From JBMYQA01 sp049600855 (GTDB lineage Bacteria; Bacteroidota; Bacteroidia; Cytophagales; Flammeovirgaceae), in contig JBMYQA010000042.1 in assembly GCA_049600855.1 (NCBI GenBank), positions 1-30,231 of the forward strand: a stretch of DNA of 30,231 nt, given 5' to 3'. The notes beneath the pieces are model-generated. The model ran no database searches. It was not told the origin of the DNA and saw only the letters and a program-made list of their open reading frames with translations. The translations under genes were made by a program, and so were the position numbers. Positions 7,251-14,855 of this stretch are shown here, piece after piece (the first letter of the stretch is position 1; each line of letters starts with the position of its first letter).

Positions 7251-7326
7251 CATCATGGCCATTTTTACAGGAACCTATACGGTAGCTTGTTTTTATTGGG
7301 CATCATCTAAGCTTCTGCTATTGCAA

Positions 7327-7956
7327 CTACTTTTTTTCTGCAATACAAATCGTATAGATGCCAAAGGTTACTAAATTAAGCGCCACATCGTGGGATAAAT
7401 CTTCATTAATCACCTGACCAGTGAACTGCGACTCACCGAGCGTTTTATTCACTAAAATTTGCTCTTTAAAAATCATTCCTTTCCTGCCATTTAATTTATA
7501 CATGGCCTCTTTTGCACACCAATAGGTAAGTAATTCTTTTTCTTGATTTTGCGAAGCTGCAACTTCCTCATCATTTAGAAACTTACGTACAATACGATTA
7601 ATTTTAGGGTTATTTCGTTCGATATCAATTCCGATAGGAGCACTAGGGTGAATAATTGCCGTAGCGTATCCTTTGGTATGAGAAAGCGAAATTTGATGAT
7701 GCGCATCTTTCAAAAAAGGTTTCTGATGTTCGTCTTTTTCAATACCTGTAAAAGGTGCCCCAACTTCATTTGCCAATCCTTGTAATAATAATCTTCCCGC
7801 AAGCCATTCTTTTCTCCTACTTCTTATTTTAAACTTTTCGAAGGCGGTGGTTAAGGGAAACTTCCAAGCATGAAGTAATTCATTTTCTGATTCAGAAATT
7901 TCCCACAATCCCCAATAAGCCCCAGAAGGAAGTGATTCAATTGATGTTATTGGCAT
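7327..7956 (-). CDS. 4'-phosphopantetheinyl transferase superfamily protein
   Basis: Transfers the phosphopantetheine arm of coenzyme A to a carrier-protein serine (acyl, peptidyl or aryl carrier). The 209-residue length and layout fit the Sfp/Gsp/AcpT-like class. Visible motifs are SLSHTKGYA (residues about 90-98), the Mg-binding IGIDIE (Asp111, Glu113), and WCAKEAMYK (Trp146, Lys149, Glu150), the signature WxxKEAxxK. No polyketide or peptide synthetase gene is near, so its partner may be the housekeeping acyl carrier protein. It is leftward and 83 nt upstream of its start is the end of the ChaN-like gene. Confidence 0.9.
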   Translation of the reverse strand: MPITSIESLPSGAYWGLWEISESENELLHAWKFPLTTAFEKFKIRSRRKEWLAGRLLLQGLANEVGAPFTGIEKDEHQKPFLKDAHHQISLSHTKGYATAIIHPSAPIGIDIERNNPKINRIVRKFLNDEEVAASQNQEKELLTYWCAKEAMYKLNGRKGMIFKEQILVNKTLGESQFTGQVINEDLSHDVALNLVTFGIYTICIAEKK

Positions 7957-8039
7957 GATTTTCTTCGATTGACAATTTTCTATGCGCGTAAAAAGATTGA
8001 GGTTGTTTCAAAATAGGAAAACAAGTCTAACTCGGCAAT

Positions 8040-8909
8040 TCAATACGTTTTGGTCATTAAACTTGGTATGGTAATAATGAAATCGGCCAAGTCTTTATTT
8101 GTTTCATCAAGAGTCATGACGGATTCTTGCTCTACTGATGAAATCGTTACGATATTTAATTTAGGGTTTACTTTTTTGAGGTACCAAAAAATTCCTTCAA
8201 AGTTATTGGAATGAAAAGCCCCATTAAAATGAAGTACCTGCTTACCCTTATCCCAATTTTCCACAATAAAATGCGCCATAGTAGCATCTTTAATTGCCTG
8301 AGCATGAACAAACTGCTCGCCTGCCATACCTGCATGCCCTTTCATCATTTCAAGCATTTTTTGGTAACCGGGCAAACTCATGTCTACTGAAATTGGTAAG
8401 GGAGCTATAAATCGTTTGGCCTCTGCGGGAAGTGAATCTAAAGTAGTTAAGCCTAAACGCGCCACCATATTTGCATACCTACGCGGAATGTTGCTGGCTA
8501 CAAAATGTAACTTCTTTGCTTTAGCCAATTCTACTAACGGCGCATAGTCCGTATCGTAGTTATTCCAAACTTTAGATTCAGACTTTAGATGCGATTCTTT
8601 TATTTTTCCTTGAATGTATTCACTGAGCACCAATTGATCATCTGCCTCAAACATCTCTGCGGCAAGTACCAGCTTTTGCTTATGTTTTTTTTCCAAATCA
8701 ATTGCAAGTTCAGTTTGCAACCAATGACAAATTGGGTTATTATGAAGCTCACCAAACAGAATGACATCCGCTTTTTCTAATTTTTTAAGCATCTGTTTAT
8801 AGCTAGTCGACTTTCCATTCTTATCATATAATTTATAAGCTGGTTTATCTTGAGCATTCACATCATTCATACCGAACAAAATGGTCAGAAGTAAAAAGAA
8901 ATATTTCAT
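8040..8909 (-). CDS. Secreted ChaN-like protein (ChaN/Tiki superfamily)
   Basis: The 289-residue product has a signal peptide (MKYFFLLLTILFGMNDVNAQ, cleavage after about residue 19-20, no lipobox cysteine). The ChaN-type domain opens with ADVILFGELHNNPICHWLQ. Glu54 and His56 of GELHNNP are the putative metal or haem ligands of the ChaN/TraB/Tiki superfamily. Later blocks AAEMFEADDQLVLSEYIQG and VLHFNGAFHSNNFEG, with HFNGAFH supplying another conserved histidine, agree. Campylobacter ChaN binds haem, while other members are proteases. Which applies here is unknown. The protein probably acts in the periplasm. Confidence 0.82.
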   Translation of the reverse strand: MKYFFLLLTILFGMNDVNAQDKPAYKLYDKNGKSTSYKQMLKKLEKADVILFGELHNNPICHWLQTELAIDLEKKHKQKLVLAAEMFEADDQLVLSEYIQGKIKESHLKSESKVWNNYDTDYAPLVELAKAKKLHFVASNIPRRYANMVARLGLTTLDSLPAEAKRFIAPLPISVDMSLPGYQKMLEMMKGHAGMAGEQFVHAQAIKDATMAHFIVENWDKGKQVLHFNGAFHSNNFEGIFWYLKKVNPKLNIVTISSVEQESVMTLDETNKDLADFIITIPSLMTKTY

Positions 8910-8962
8910 ATAAGTTAATAAAAAATAAATTTAACAACAGAATTACATGCCTTTCTGTTCCA

Positions 8963-8988
8963 AATCGCTTTACTTTGACGGAGCGATT
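8963..8988. repeat. Small inverted repeat in a divergent promoter region
   Basis: AATCGCT (8963-8969) and AGCGATT (8982-8988) form a perfect 7-bp inverted repeat with a 12-nt centre containing TACTTTG, one base short of a -7 TAnnTTTG box. It lies between the divergent ChaN-like and lipid kinase genes and could be an operator. This is weak evidence. Confidence 0.3.
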
Positions 8989-9076
8989 AAACAGCTGGTG
9001 AGTATTAGCATTCACCTATCTGTTTGGCACACATACTTATCTTTCTTAAATCTCGTGCAAGATATACCCTAAAGCG

Positions 9077-9955
9077 ATGGAAACATCAAAAAAATCCATC
9101 TATTTTATCATCAATCCCATTTCTGGAACGGCTAAAAAACATCGTCTTCCCGACTTGTTTAAACAGCTCATTGATCCCTCATTATTTGAGTGGGAAATCA
9201 AGTATACGGATCATCCTCACCATGCCACTGAAATAGCTCAAGATGCTGTAGATCGGGACATTGATTATGTGATTGCTGTTGGCGGTGATGGGACGGTCAA
9301 TGAGACTGCAAAAGCATTAATTGGATCTACTAGTAAATTGGGGATTATACCACTAGGTTCTGGCAATGGTTTAGCACGCCATTTAGGTATTCCTTTAAAA
9401 CCTGAGAACGCCTTAAAAAGTATGTTAGCAGGCAATACGGTCAAAATTGACACCTGTGCGGTAAATGGTCAACCATTTTTTTGCACTTCAGGAGTAGGCT
9501 TTGACGCTTTAGTCAGTCATTATTTTGCGCAAAATAAAGGAAGAGGGTTACTCAATTATGCTAAAACAGCCATTCAGCAGTATTTCAACTATAAGCCAGC
9601 TACTTACCAAATTACCGTAGATGGTTACGAATATACAGAGCAAGCGTTTGTGGTCACGCTGGCTAATGCTGCTCAGTATGGAAATAATGCTTATATTTCA
9701 CCAGAAGCGGATATTTCTGATGGTTTACTAGATTTGTGTGTAGTCAATAAGTTCCCCAAACTATTTGGTGTCGTGCTGATCTTTCGTTCTTTTACAGGAA
9801 GTATCCACAAAAGTAAATACATGAAAATCATTCGTGGAAAACATATCACGATCAGAAATAAAGGAAATTACGCCCATTTAGATGGAGATCCTGCTGAGCT
9901 AGCGCCTTCGTTACATTATAGCATTCAACAACAAAGTCTTGAAGTATTAGTATGA
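9077..9955 (+). CDS. Diacylglycerol/lipid kinase family protein (YegS/DgkB-like)
   Basis: ATP-dependent lipid kinase of the DAGK catalytic family, 292 residues. The N-terminal nucleotide-binding part shows FIINPISGTAKKH (residues about 10-22), then AVGGDGTVNE (67-76), the GGDGT catalytic and nucleotide motif, and IPLGSGNGLARHLGIP (91-106). The C-terminal beta domain has ANAAQYGNNAYISPEADISDG. The substrate could be diacylglycerol, phosphatidylglycerol or a sphingoid base, since Bacteroidota often make sphingolipids, and it cannot be settled here. The stop overlaps the nuoK start (ATGA, 4 nt), so the two are translationally coupled. Confidence 0.92.
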   Translation: METSKKSIYFIINPISGTAKKHRLPDLFKQLIDPSLFEWEIKYTDHPHHATEIAQDAVDRDIDYVIAVGGDGTVNETAKALIGSTSKLGIIPLGSGNGLARHLGIPLKPENALKSMLAGNTVKIDTCAVNGQPFFCTSGVGFDALVSHYFAQNKGRGLLNYAKTAIQQYFNYKPATYQITVDGYEYTEQAFVVTLANAAQYGNNAYISPEADISDGLLDLCVVNKFPKLFGVVLIFRSFTGSIHKSKYMKIIRGKHITIRNKGNYAHLDGDPAELAPSLHYSIQQQSLEVLV

Positions 9956-10254
9956 TTCCGATTAGTAGTTACTTGTATATTAGTGCCGCATTATTTTGTA
10001 TTGGTATTGCGCTGACCATTACCAAAAGAAATGTCATCGTTGTCTTAATGGGTATTGAATTAATGCTCAATGCGGCCAATATCAACTTGGTCGCATTCAG
10101 TCAATACGATGAGCGTTTACAAGGACAGTTTTTCTCCTTATTTGTTATCGTGGTCGCTGCTGCTGAAGTTGCCGTAGCACTTGCAATTGTCATTAAGGCC
10201 TATCAACATTACCGCACCGCTGATTTGGACAAAATCAGTGAATTAAAAGATTAG
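9952..10254 (+). CDS. nuoK: NADH-quinone oxidoreductase subunit K, isolated gene
   Basis: Membrane proton-channel subunit of respiratory complex I. The 100-residue product has three transmembrane helices. GIELMLNAANIN carries Glu36 and VVAAAEVAVALA carries Glu72, the two buried glutamates of E. coli NuoK, at exactly the same positions. The length is canonical (about 100). No other nuo gene lies in the window. Normally nuoJ precedes and nuoL follows. Here a lipid kinase gene overlaps its start by 4 nt and a convergent VOC gene follows 157 nt later. Confidence 0.94.
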   Translation: MIPISSYLYISAALFCIGIALTITKRNVIVVLMGIELMLNAANINLVAFSQYDERLQGQFFSLFVIVVAAAEVAVALAIVIKAYQHYRTADLDKISELKD

Positions 10255-10411
10255 AAGTTTAATGCTAAGAGTTGAGGACTTAGTAAAGTTTAGCTCCAGA
10301 ATTTTTAATCCTTCTTATACGAATACAAATCCAAAGATTTATTTGATTCCAATTCGGAGCGTTAGAACGCTTTCAGCTATTTCACTAACCCTCCGAACAT
10401 CTATTAAAGAT

Positions 10412-10828
10412 TTACCCCAAACTCAAGCCTGTATTCTGTTCATTGGGTTGAATAAAATCCCAGAGGTTTCCATATAAATCTTCAAAAACAGCCACTCGTC
10501 CATAAGGTTCCTCTTTAGGCGGACGCACAAAGTTGATTCCTCGGGCTTGCATTTTTTGATAATCTCTCTCGAAATCATCTGTAAATAAAAATAGGAAAAC
10601 CCGTCCTCCCGTTTGGTTACCAACACTTTTAGCTTGTTGCTCATTAGCGGCTTTTGCCAACAATAAAGCACATTCTTTTGCGCCAGGCGGTGCCACCACA
10701 ACCCAGCGTTTTGTTTCCGACAGTTTTGTATCTTCAATCAACCGAAAGTCAAGTTTTTGGGTATAAAACGCAATGGCTTCATCGTAATCTTTGACTACTA
10801 AGGCAATTTTGGCAATGTGTTGTCTCAT
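10412..10828 (-). CDS. VOC family (glyoxalase/bleomycin-resistance fold) protein
   Basis: Small 138-residue metal-dependent enzyme or binding protein of the vicinal oxygen chelate superfamily. The start MRQHIAKIALVVKDYDEAIA and FYTQKLDFRLIEDT form the first beta-alpha-beta module. RGINFVRPPKEEPYGRVAVF and EDLYGNLWDFIQP form the second, whose Glu in FEDLYGN is the usual metal ligand. The substrate is unknown. It starts 15 nt after the symporter stop, so both are probably one leftward transcript. Confidence 0.88.
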   Translation of the reverse strand: MRQHIAKIALVVKDYDEAIAFYTQKLDFRLIEDTKLSETKRWVVVAPPGAKECALLLAKAANEQQAKSVGNQTGGRVFLFLFTDDFERDYQKMQARGINFVRPPKEEPYGRVAVFEDLYGNLWDFIQPNEQNTGLSLG

Positions 10829-10843
10829 TCAGATTCGTAATTT

Positions 10844-12430
10844 TTAAGAGAAATAATAATAAATCGCACAAACCACAATCACAATTCCAGCACCAGCAAT
10901 ACGGACATATTTCCAAGGGGTGATGTCTACGGCTTTGGTATAACGCTGTTGATAGGCTTCTTTTCGGGGGATGACTTTCCCGATAATCAACATCAAGGCA
11001 ACATTTAGTATGAATAAAATAGCCATTACATGAAGAAAGTGGGGATAATCATCTTTCCCTACGACAAAAGGTTTCAGTATAAATTGGCTAATGATGTAAA
11101 GGATCACTCCAGAAAATAGGGCAATTCTAGCGGCAATGGCAGGCACATATTTGGTGAAGTATCCAACTAGAATAATCGTTAAGATTGGAATGCTGTAACA
11201 CCCATTAATTTCTTGCAAATAGCCAAATAAACCGTCAGGAGCATTCGCAATTAGTGGGGCAATACACATAGATAAAATCGCCAAGATGATACCGAAGCCC
11301 TTCCCTACCCTAACCAGTTGTTTTTCGGATGCATCTGTATTGAGGTGTGCTTTGTAAATGTCTAAACCAAACAAGGTAACTGAACTATTTAATGCTGAAT
11401 TAAATGAACTTAATATCGCTCCAAATAGTACGGCGGCAAAAAATCCGAGCAATGAAGCGGGCAATACTTTACTGACTAATAAAGGATAGGCTTCATCAGG
11501 ATTGGTTAGCGAATTGCCAAACAGGTGAAAGGCAATAATGCCGGGCAGCACTACAATGAGTGGGCCTAATATTTTAATGAAAGCCGCCAGTAATAAGCCA
11601 ATCTGCCCTTCCTTTAAGTTTTTTGCGCCCAATGCCCGTTGAATAATTGCCTGATTTGTTCCCCAATAAAAAAGTTGAACCAACATCATTCCTGTAAAAA
11701 TGGTAGAAAAGGGTACTGATGCTTTCGGCCCACCTACCGACTGAAACTTTTCAGGATGACTCTGAAGTAATGTCTCTACACCTGTTAACACATTTCCATC
11801 TCCCACCAACATCAAACCCAAAAAAGGAATCATCATCCCGCCAATCAATAAGCCAATGGCATTAATGGTGTCAGATACTGCTACCGCTTTGAGTCCTCCG
11901 AATATGGCGTAAATGGAACCAATGATGCCAATGCCCCAAACACTAATCCACAATGCCGTTGTTTCTGAAACATGGAGCAATTTGGGGACTTCAAACATGG
12001 TATTAATGGCTAAGGCTCCTGAGTATAACACAATGGGCAATAATACGACTACATAACCACTAAGAAATAAACCAGAAGTGATGGTTTTCGTCAATTTATC
12101 GTACCTTCTCTCCAAAAATTCGGGTACAGTCGTTAAGCCTCCTTTGAGGTAGCGAGGCAACAAGACAATGGCAGTTACTACCATGGCAATGGCTGCGAGC
12201 GTCTCCCAAGCCATCACTAAAATCCCTTCTTTAAAAGCGGCTCCATTCAGCCCTACAATTTGTTCGGTAGATAAATTGGTCAACAACAGTGAACCGGCAA
12301 CCACCACTCCTGTTAAGCTTCTTCCTCCTAAAAAATAACCTTCAGATGTATCTTCTGGTGTTTTTCTCGTAGCAATGTACGAGATGATAGCTACTAAACT
12401 GGTAAATCCTATGAAAATGATAAACTGCAT
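10844..12430 (-). CDS. SSS (SLC5) family sodium/solute symporter, sugar-type
   Basis: Inner-membrane secondary transporter of 528 residues, hydrophobic throughout, with an estimated 13-14 helices. The family signature appears as GYFLGGRSLTGVVVAGSLLL (about residues 32-51), then NLSTEQIVGLNG. The region LFYWGTNQAIIQRALGAKNL resembles the WxTNQxxxQR segment of sodium/glucose carriers such as vSGLT. FNSALNSSVTLFGLDIYK carries the conserved Ser/Thr of the Na2 site. A sugar or sugar derivative is the likeliest substrate, though this is inference. A VOC protein gene follows on the same strand. Confidence 0.88.
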   Translation of the reverse strand: MQFIIFIGFTSLVAIISYIATRKTPEDTSEGYFLGGRSLTGVVVAGSLLLTNLSTEQIVGLNGAAFKEGILVMAWETLAAIAMVVTAIVLLPRYLKGGLTTVPEFLERRYDKLTKTITSGLFLSGYVVVLLPIVLYSGALAINTMFEVPKLLHVSETTALWISVWGIGIIGSIYAIFGGLKAVAVSDTINAIGLLIGGMMIPFLGLMLVGDGNVLTGVETLLQSHPEKFQSVGGPKASVPFSTIFTGMMLVQLFYWGTNQAIIQRALGAKNLKEGQIGLLLAAFIKILGPLIVVLPGIIAFHLFGNSLTNPDEAYPLLVSKVLPASLLGFFAAVLFGAILSSFNSALNSSVTLFGLDIYKAHLNTDASEKQLVRVGKGFGIILAILSMCIAPLIANAPDGLFGYLQEINGCYSIPILTIILVGYFTKYVPAIAARIALFSGVILYIISQFILKPFVVGKDDYPHFLHVMAILFILNVALMLIIGKVIPRKEAYQQRYTKAVDITPWKYVRIAGAGIVIVVCAIYYYFS

Positions 12431-12557
12431 GATTATTTTTGACGATACGAGGGTTTAAAAAATGTGATTATTTAACATCAGTTCTTTGCTGGAATCGCAT
12501 GTTTATCCGATGCAAAACGATCAACTTGGTAAGTTAGGTAAACGATTTTTTAATCCC

Positions 12558-12565
12558 CAAAGATA
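12558..12565 (-). promoter_or_regulatory. Candidate -7 box upstream of the symporter gene
   Basis: On the minus strand TATCTTTG fits the Bacteroidota TAnnTTTG consensus about 130 nt upstream of the symporter start. No clear -33 TTG lies 19 nt further upstream, so this is a weak call. Confidence 0.3.
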
Positions 12566-12586
12566 TCCCCGTTCTTAACGAATGAT

Positions 12587-14125
12587 TTAGTTCCTACTCA
12601 ACGCAGAGATGTATTCTGAAATTGGAATATCAAAGCCAAAGGTGATAAAGAGATTATCCCTCTTGAACTGTTTATTGGTAAAGGGCATTCCCAGGCCACC
12701 GTGTAGCGACAATTTATTGAAAAAGGTTAAACCTACGCCAGCGCCAACTAATCCATAGTTAAAACTATCCTCAGATTTTAAATTGGCTAAATTGTAGAGC
12801 AAACCTGAGCCATAAACCATTACGTGTAAATCAGAAATGGTAGGCGTTGCGTGTGGACGTACCCAAGCATAATTCTTTCCATAATACTTGTAATTAATTC
12901 CTTGTTTGAAGGAATGTGTGTATCCCCAATTCCAAATTTTATACTTAAAGCCTATCTTTTCACTGGCAAAATAGAGGTTATCTAAATTTGTTGGGCTACC
13001 TGCCGCATCTGCTGGTCCTAACTGGTTATTGTCCACAAAATAAGCTTGATTTGCCCCAATAGAGAAAAATGGCACTAAATAAACCCCTAAACCTTTATTT
13101 CCAATGTCCAAAAAGTTGTCACTCACTGTTGAGATGACCGATTCTACATCAATACTCAAGTACCGATCACCATTGACATTATAGCTAATCAGGGTATGAT
13201 CTAATAAGTATTGACACACCTCAGCTACAATGTTGTTTTGTGTATGATTTTCCACCTGCTTAATAAATTCATTCATAATGTAACGCAATGAATTATATTG
13301 TGCTTGAGTAAGTGTAAAATCAGTAAAATTGGATTTTTTCAGTCCCTTATAAAATGCGCCTACATTCGTCAGACTGGTATCTATGTTGGAAAAGTGCTGC
13401 AACTGCTTGGTCACATTGGTTCTCAAAGTGCTAAGTTCTGTTGAGTTTGGATTGACGGCTACAGCTTGTCGGTATACATTATCAGCTAAATACCAACTCA
13501 TAAACACCTGATTAGTCGTATCCACATCAAATGTGAACTCGCCGCGCAATGAGGTATCTGTCAGTAAAAGGTCATAGGTTAAATCAATTAAGAGATTAAA
13601 GCGGTAAAGCACTGAATCTTCTGCTATTTCTAGCTTCATTTGCTTCCCATTTCCTGTTAAACTACCATTAGCTTTTGCTTCTTTGACATACTTATTATCC
13701 AAAAAGAACGTATCTTGTTGATTGGTATGCGCTGTTTCAATGAGCTCGTGTAAATAAATCATAAACCCATATACATAGGCAAACTCCGCAAAATCTTCCG
13801 TGATATTCTGCATCATGATTTGCGAGTTTTTCCCTGAAACCAGTTCCTCCATCACCTGATACATAAAGTGATATGTGGTGAAATTTCTAAAATCCTTAGT
13901 AAAGCTCGCCTTATTGAACGATTTAACAACAATATTGTGAAATACCTGAGTTTCAACTTCTTGTTGTTTCTCTTGGATGACAGATTGTAATACGCTGGTA
14001 TTAATCGTTCCTTGACTGAAACCCGGAGTTCCTATCGTCAGCATGGGACTTGTTCCTAGTGAATCTTGAGCATAAGCGCTCATAGTGAATAGGCAAATGA
14101 TTAAGAAGGGTAATGCTTTTTTCAT
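12587..14125 (-). CDS. Secreted protein of unknown function, possible outer-membrane C-terminal domain
   Basis: A 512-residue ORF that I do not recognise. It has a typical signal peptide (MKKALPFLIICLFTMSAYAQ). Residues about 25-320 look mainly alpha-helical and polar, with segments such as SVLQSVIQEKQQEVETQV and FAYVYGFMIYLHELIETAH. From about 330 the character changes to alternating hydrophobic beta-strand patterns rich in Gly and aromatic residues (VYLVPFFSIGANQAYFVD, GYTHSFKQGINYKYYGKNY, NYGLVGAGVGLTFFNKLSLHG), as in small outer-membrane barrels. Full length and no frameshift are visible. The symporter gene lies 156 nt downstream on the same strand. Upstream it is separated from the ilv leader by about 450 nt. 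Confidence 0.8.
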   Translation of the reverse strand: MKKALPFLIICLFTMSAYAQDSLGTSPMLTIGTPGFSQGTINTSVLQSVIQEKQQEVETQVFHNIVVKSFNKASFTKDFRNFTTYHFMYQVMEELVSGKNSQIMMQNITEDFAEFAYVYGFMIYLHELIETAHTNQQDTFFLDNKYVKEAKANGSLTGNGKQMKLEIAEDSVLYRFNLLIDLTYDLLLTDTSLRGEFTFDVDTTNQVFMSWYLADNVYRQAVAVNPNSTELSTLRTNVTKQLQHFSNIDTSLTNVGAFYKGLKKSNFTDFTLTQAQYNSLRYIMNEFIKQVENHTQNNIVAEVCQYLLDHTLISYNVNGDRYLSIDVESVISTVSDNFLDIGNKGLGVYLVPFFSIGANQAYFVDNNQLGPADAAGSPTNLDNLYFASEKIGFKYKIWNWGYTHSFKQGINYKYYGKNYAWVRPHATPTISDLHVMVYGSGLLYNLANLKSEDSFNYGLVGAGVGLTFFNKLSLHGGLGMPFTNKQFKRDNLFITFGFDIPISEYISALSRN

Positions 14126-14577
14126 GTTCTATTTTGATTACTTGATGATAGCACTCAAAATAGAAATATTGCCTGTAGGAGTCCAGTATTTATCTGAAAA
14201 ACTGCTCACCTATTCGCTTTCTTTTTCCAAATTGATACTCCAACCTATCAAAATCCTGATTTTTTTTCATGTTTTTTTCATTGAAAATAAATTGACCTTT
14301 TCTCATATTAGAGCCTTATGCCTAAAGATTTATTTCTCAATTGATTATTTGCATAAACAAATTAAAAAGCCAGATTTCAAGTAACTACACTATAGATTTT
14401 CATAATAATAGTATTAGACTTTGTTAATATATAATAAGTCTTGATGAGCTCACCATTTTATCTATAACGGTTGTTAAATTTGAGCATGCTCCAATTTCAA
14501 TTGTACAATTCCAAGATATTCACCATCTAATCGGTTATATTTCGAAAACAGTTGCATTAAACTTTTTACAATAATTG
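14126..14577. other. AT-rich intergenic region
   Basis: About 450 nt without a convincing gene. It lies between the divergent secreted-protein gene and the ilv control region. A 6-bp inverted repeat AGACTT/AAGTCT flanks an AT-rich centre near 14417-14442. I see no strong promoter for the leftward gene. The candidate TATTTTG is one base short of consensus. Confidence 0.5.
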
Positions 14578-14608
14578 TTTGGTATTCATGAATTATTCCC
14601 AACATTTG
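14578..14608 (+). promoter_or_regulatory. Candidate promoter of the ilv leader and operon
   Basis: TTTG (14578-14581), exactly 19 nt, then AACATTTG (14601-14608), which differs from TAnnTTTG in one base. The predicted start, about 14613-14618, would lie only 10-15 nt before the first leader-peptide ATG (14628), the geometry expected for an attenuator. The call rests on the consensus match and position only. Confidence 0.5.
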
Positions 14609-14627
14609 TACCATCAATTTGAAAGAA

Positions 14628-14678
14628 ATGAACAAGAGAAACAACATCATCACCCTAATTATAGTCATTATTGGTTAG
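14628..14678 (+). CDS. ilv leader peptide 1 (attenuator control peptide)
   Basis: A 16-codon ORF encoding MNKRNNIITLIIVIIG, then TAG. Six of 16 residues are Ile, with one Leu and one Val, clustered at codons 7-15. A following 12-bp intrinsic terminator and an alternative antiterminator segment make it a leader peptide in the sense of the enteric ilv operons. The ribosome is expected to stall at Ile codons when charged tRNA-Ile is scarce. The codons ATC ATC ACC C (14646-14655) also pair with GGGTG (14686-14690), so a translating ribosome changes the RNA fold. No Shine-Dalgarno is visible, as is normal for this phylum. Confidence 0.82.
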   Translation: MNKRNNIITLIIVIIG

Positions 14679-14685
14679 CTATTGT

Positions 14686-14753
14686 GGGTGGATATTGTTA
14701 AAAAATAAATCAACAAAAACCTTCCCGAAACTAAAATTAAGGGAAGGTTTTTT
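14686..14753 (+). terminator. Attenuator 1: antiterminator and intrinsic terminator
   Basis: Terminator: AAAAACCTTCCC (14715-14726) pairs with GGGAAGGTTTTT (14741-14752) around a 14-nt loop, and the uninterrupted T-run ends at 14753. The competing antiterminator is GGGTGGATATTGTT (14686-14699), which pairs with AACAAAAACCTTCCC (14712-14726). It forms 11 bp including a perfect TTGTT/AACAA block and occupies the whole 5' arm of the terminator. The same GGGTG segment alternatively pairs with CACCC inside leader peptide 1. This 1:2, 2:3, 3:4 exclusivity is the classical attenuation design. Confidence 0.82.
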
Positions 14754-14754
14754 A

Positions 14755-14778
14755 GTAAGACTCGAATGTTGAGCTTAC
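14755..14778 (+). repeat. Spacer hairpin between the two ilv attenuators
   Basis: GTAAG-A-CTC (14755-14763) pairs with GAG-CTTAC (14771-14778), 8 bp with one bulged A and a 7-nt loop. It may insulate the folding of attenuator 1 from attenuator 2. That role is inferred. Confidence 0.45.
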
Positions 14779-14792
14779 AGAACTAATAAAGT

Positions 14793-14855
14793 ATGCAAAA
14801 CCTGCTAGTAAATATTATTCTAATTATTGTAGTCATTATTTCACCCCAAAGGTGA
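14793..14855 (+). CDS. ilv leader peptide 2 (attenuator control peptide)
   Basis: A 20-codon ORF encoding MQNLLVNIILIIVVIISPQR, then TGA. Twelve of 20 residues are branched-chain: 6 Ile, 3 Leu, 3 Val. Its core CTAATTATTGTAGTCATTATT (14820-14840) equals the 18-nt core of leader 1 (14655-14672) except for an in-frame 3-nt insertion, evidence that one attenuator is a copy of the other. The stop codon (14853-14855) lies inside the antiterminator segment, so a ribosome reaching the stop masks it and allows termination. A ribosome stalled at the Ile/Val codons exposes it. Confidence 0.85.
   Translation: MQNLLVNIILIIVVIISPQR

Noticed and set aside
10262..10477. Rightward 71-residue ORF after nuoK
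   Set aside because: It has no recognisable motif and overlaps the 3' end of the VOC gene. Probably chance.
14085..14384. Rightward 99-residue ORF at the start of the secreted-protein gene
   Set aside because: It overlaps the signal-peptide coding part antisense, is AT-rich and has no motif.
14474..14668. Leftward 64-residue ORF over the ilv leader region
   Set aside because: It is antisense to leader peptide 1 and the promoter, and its hydrophobic sequence is a by-product of the Ile codons on the other strand.
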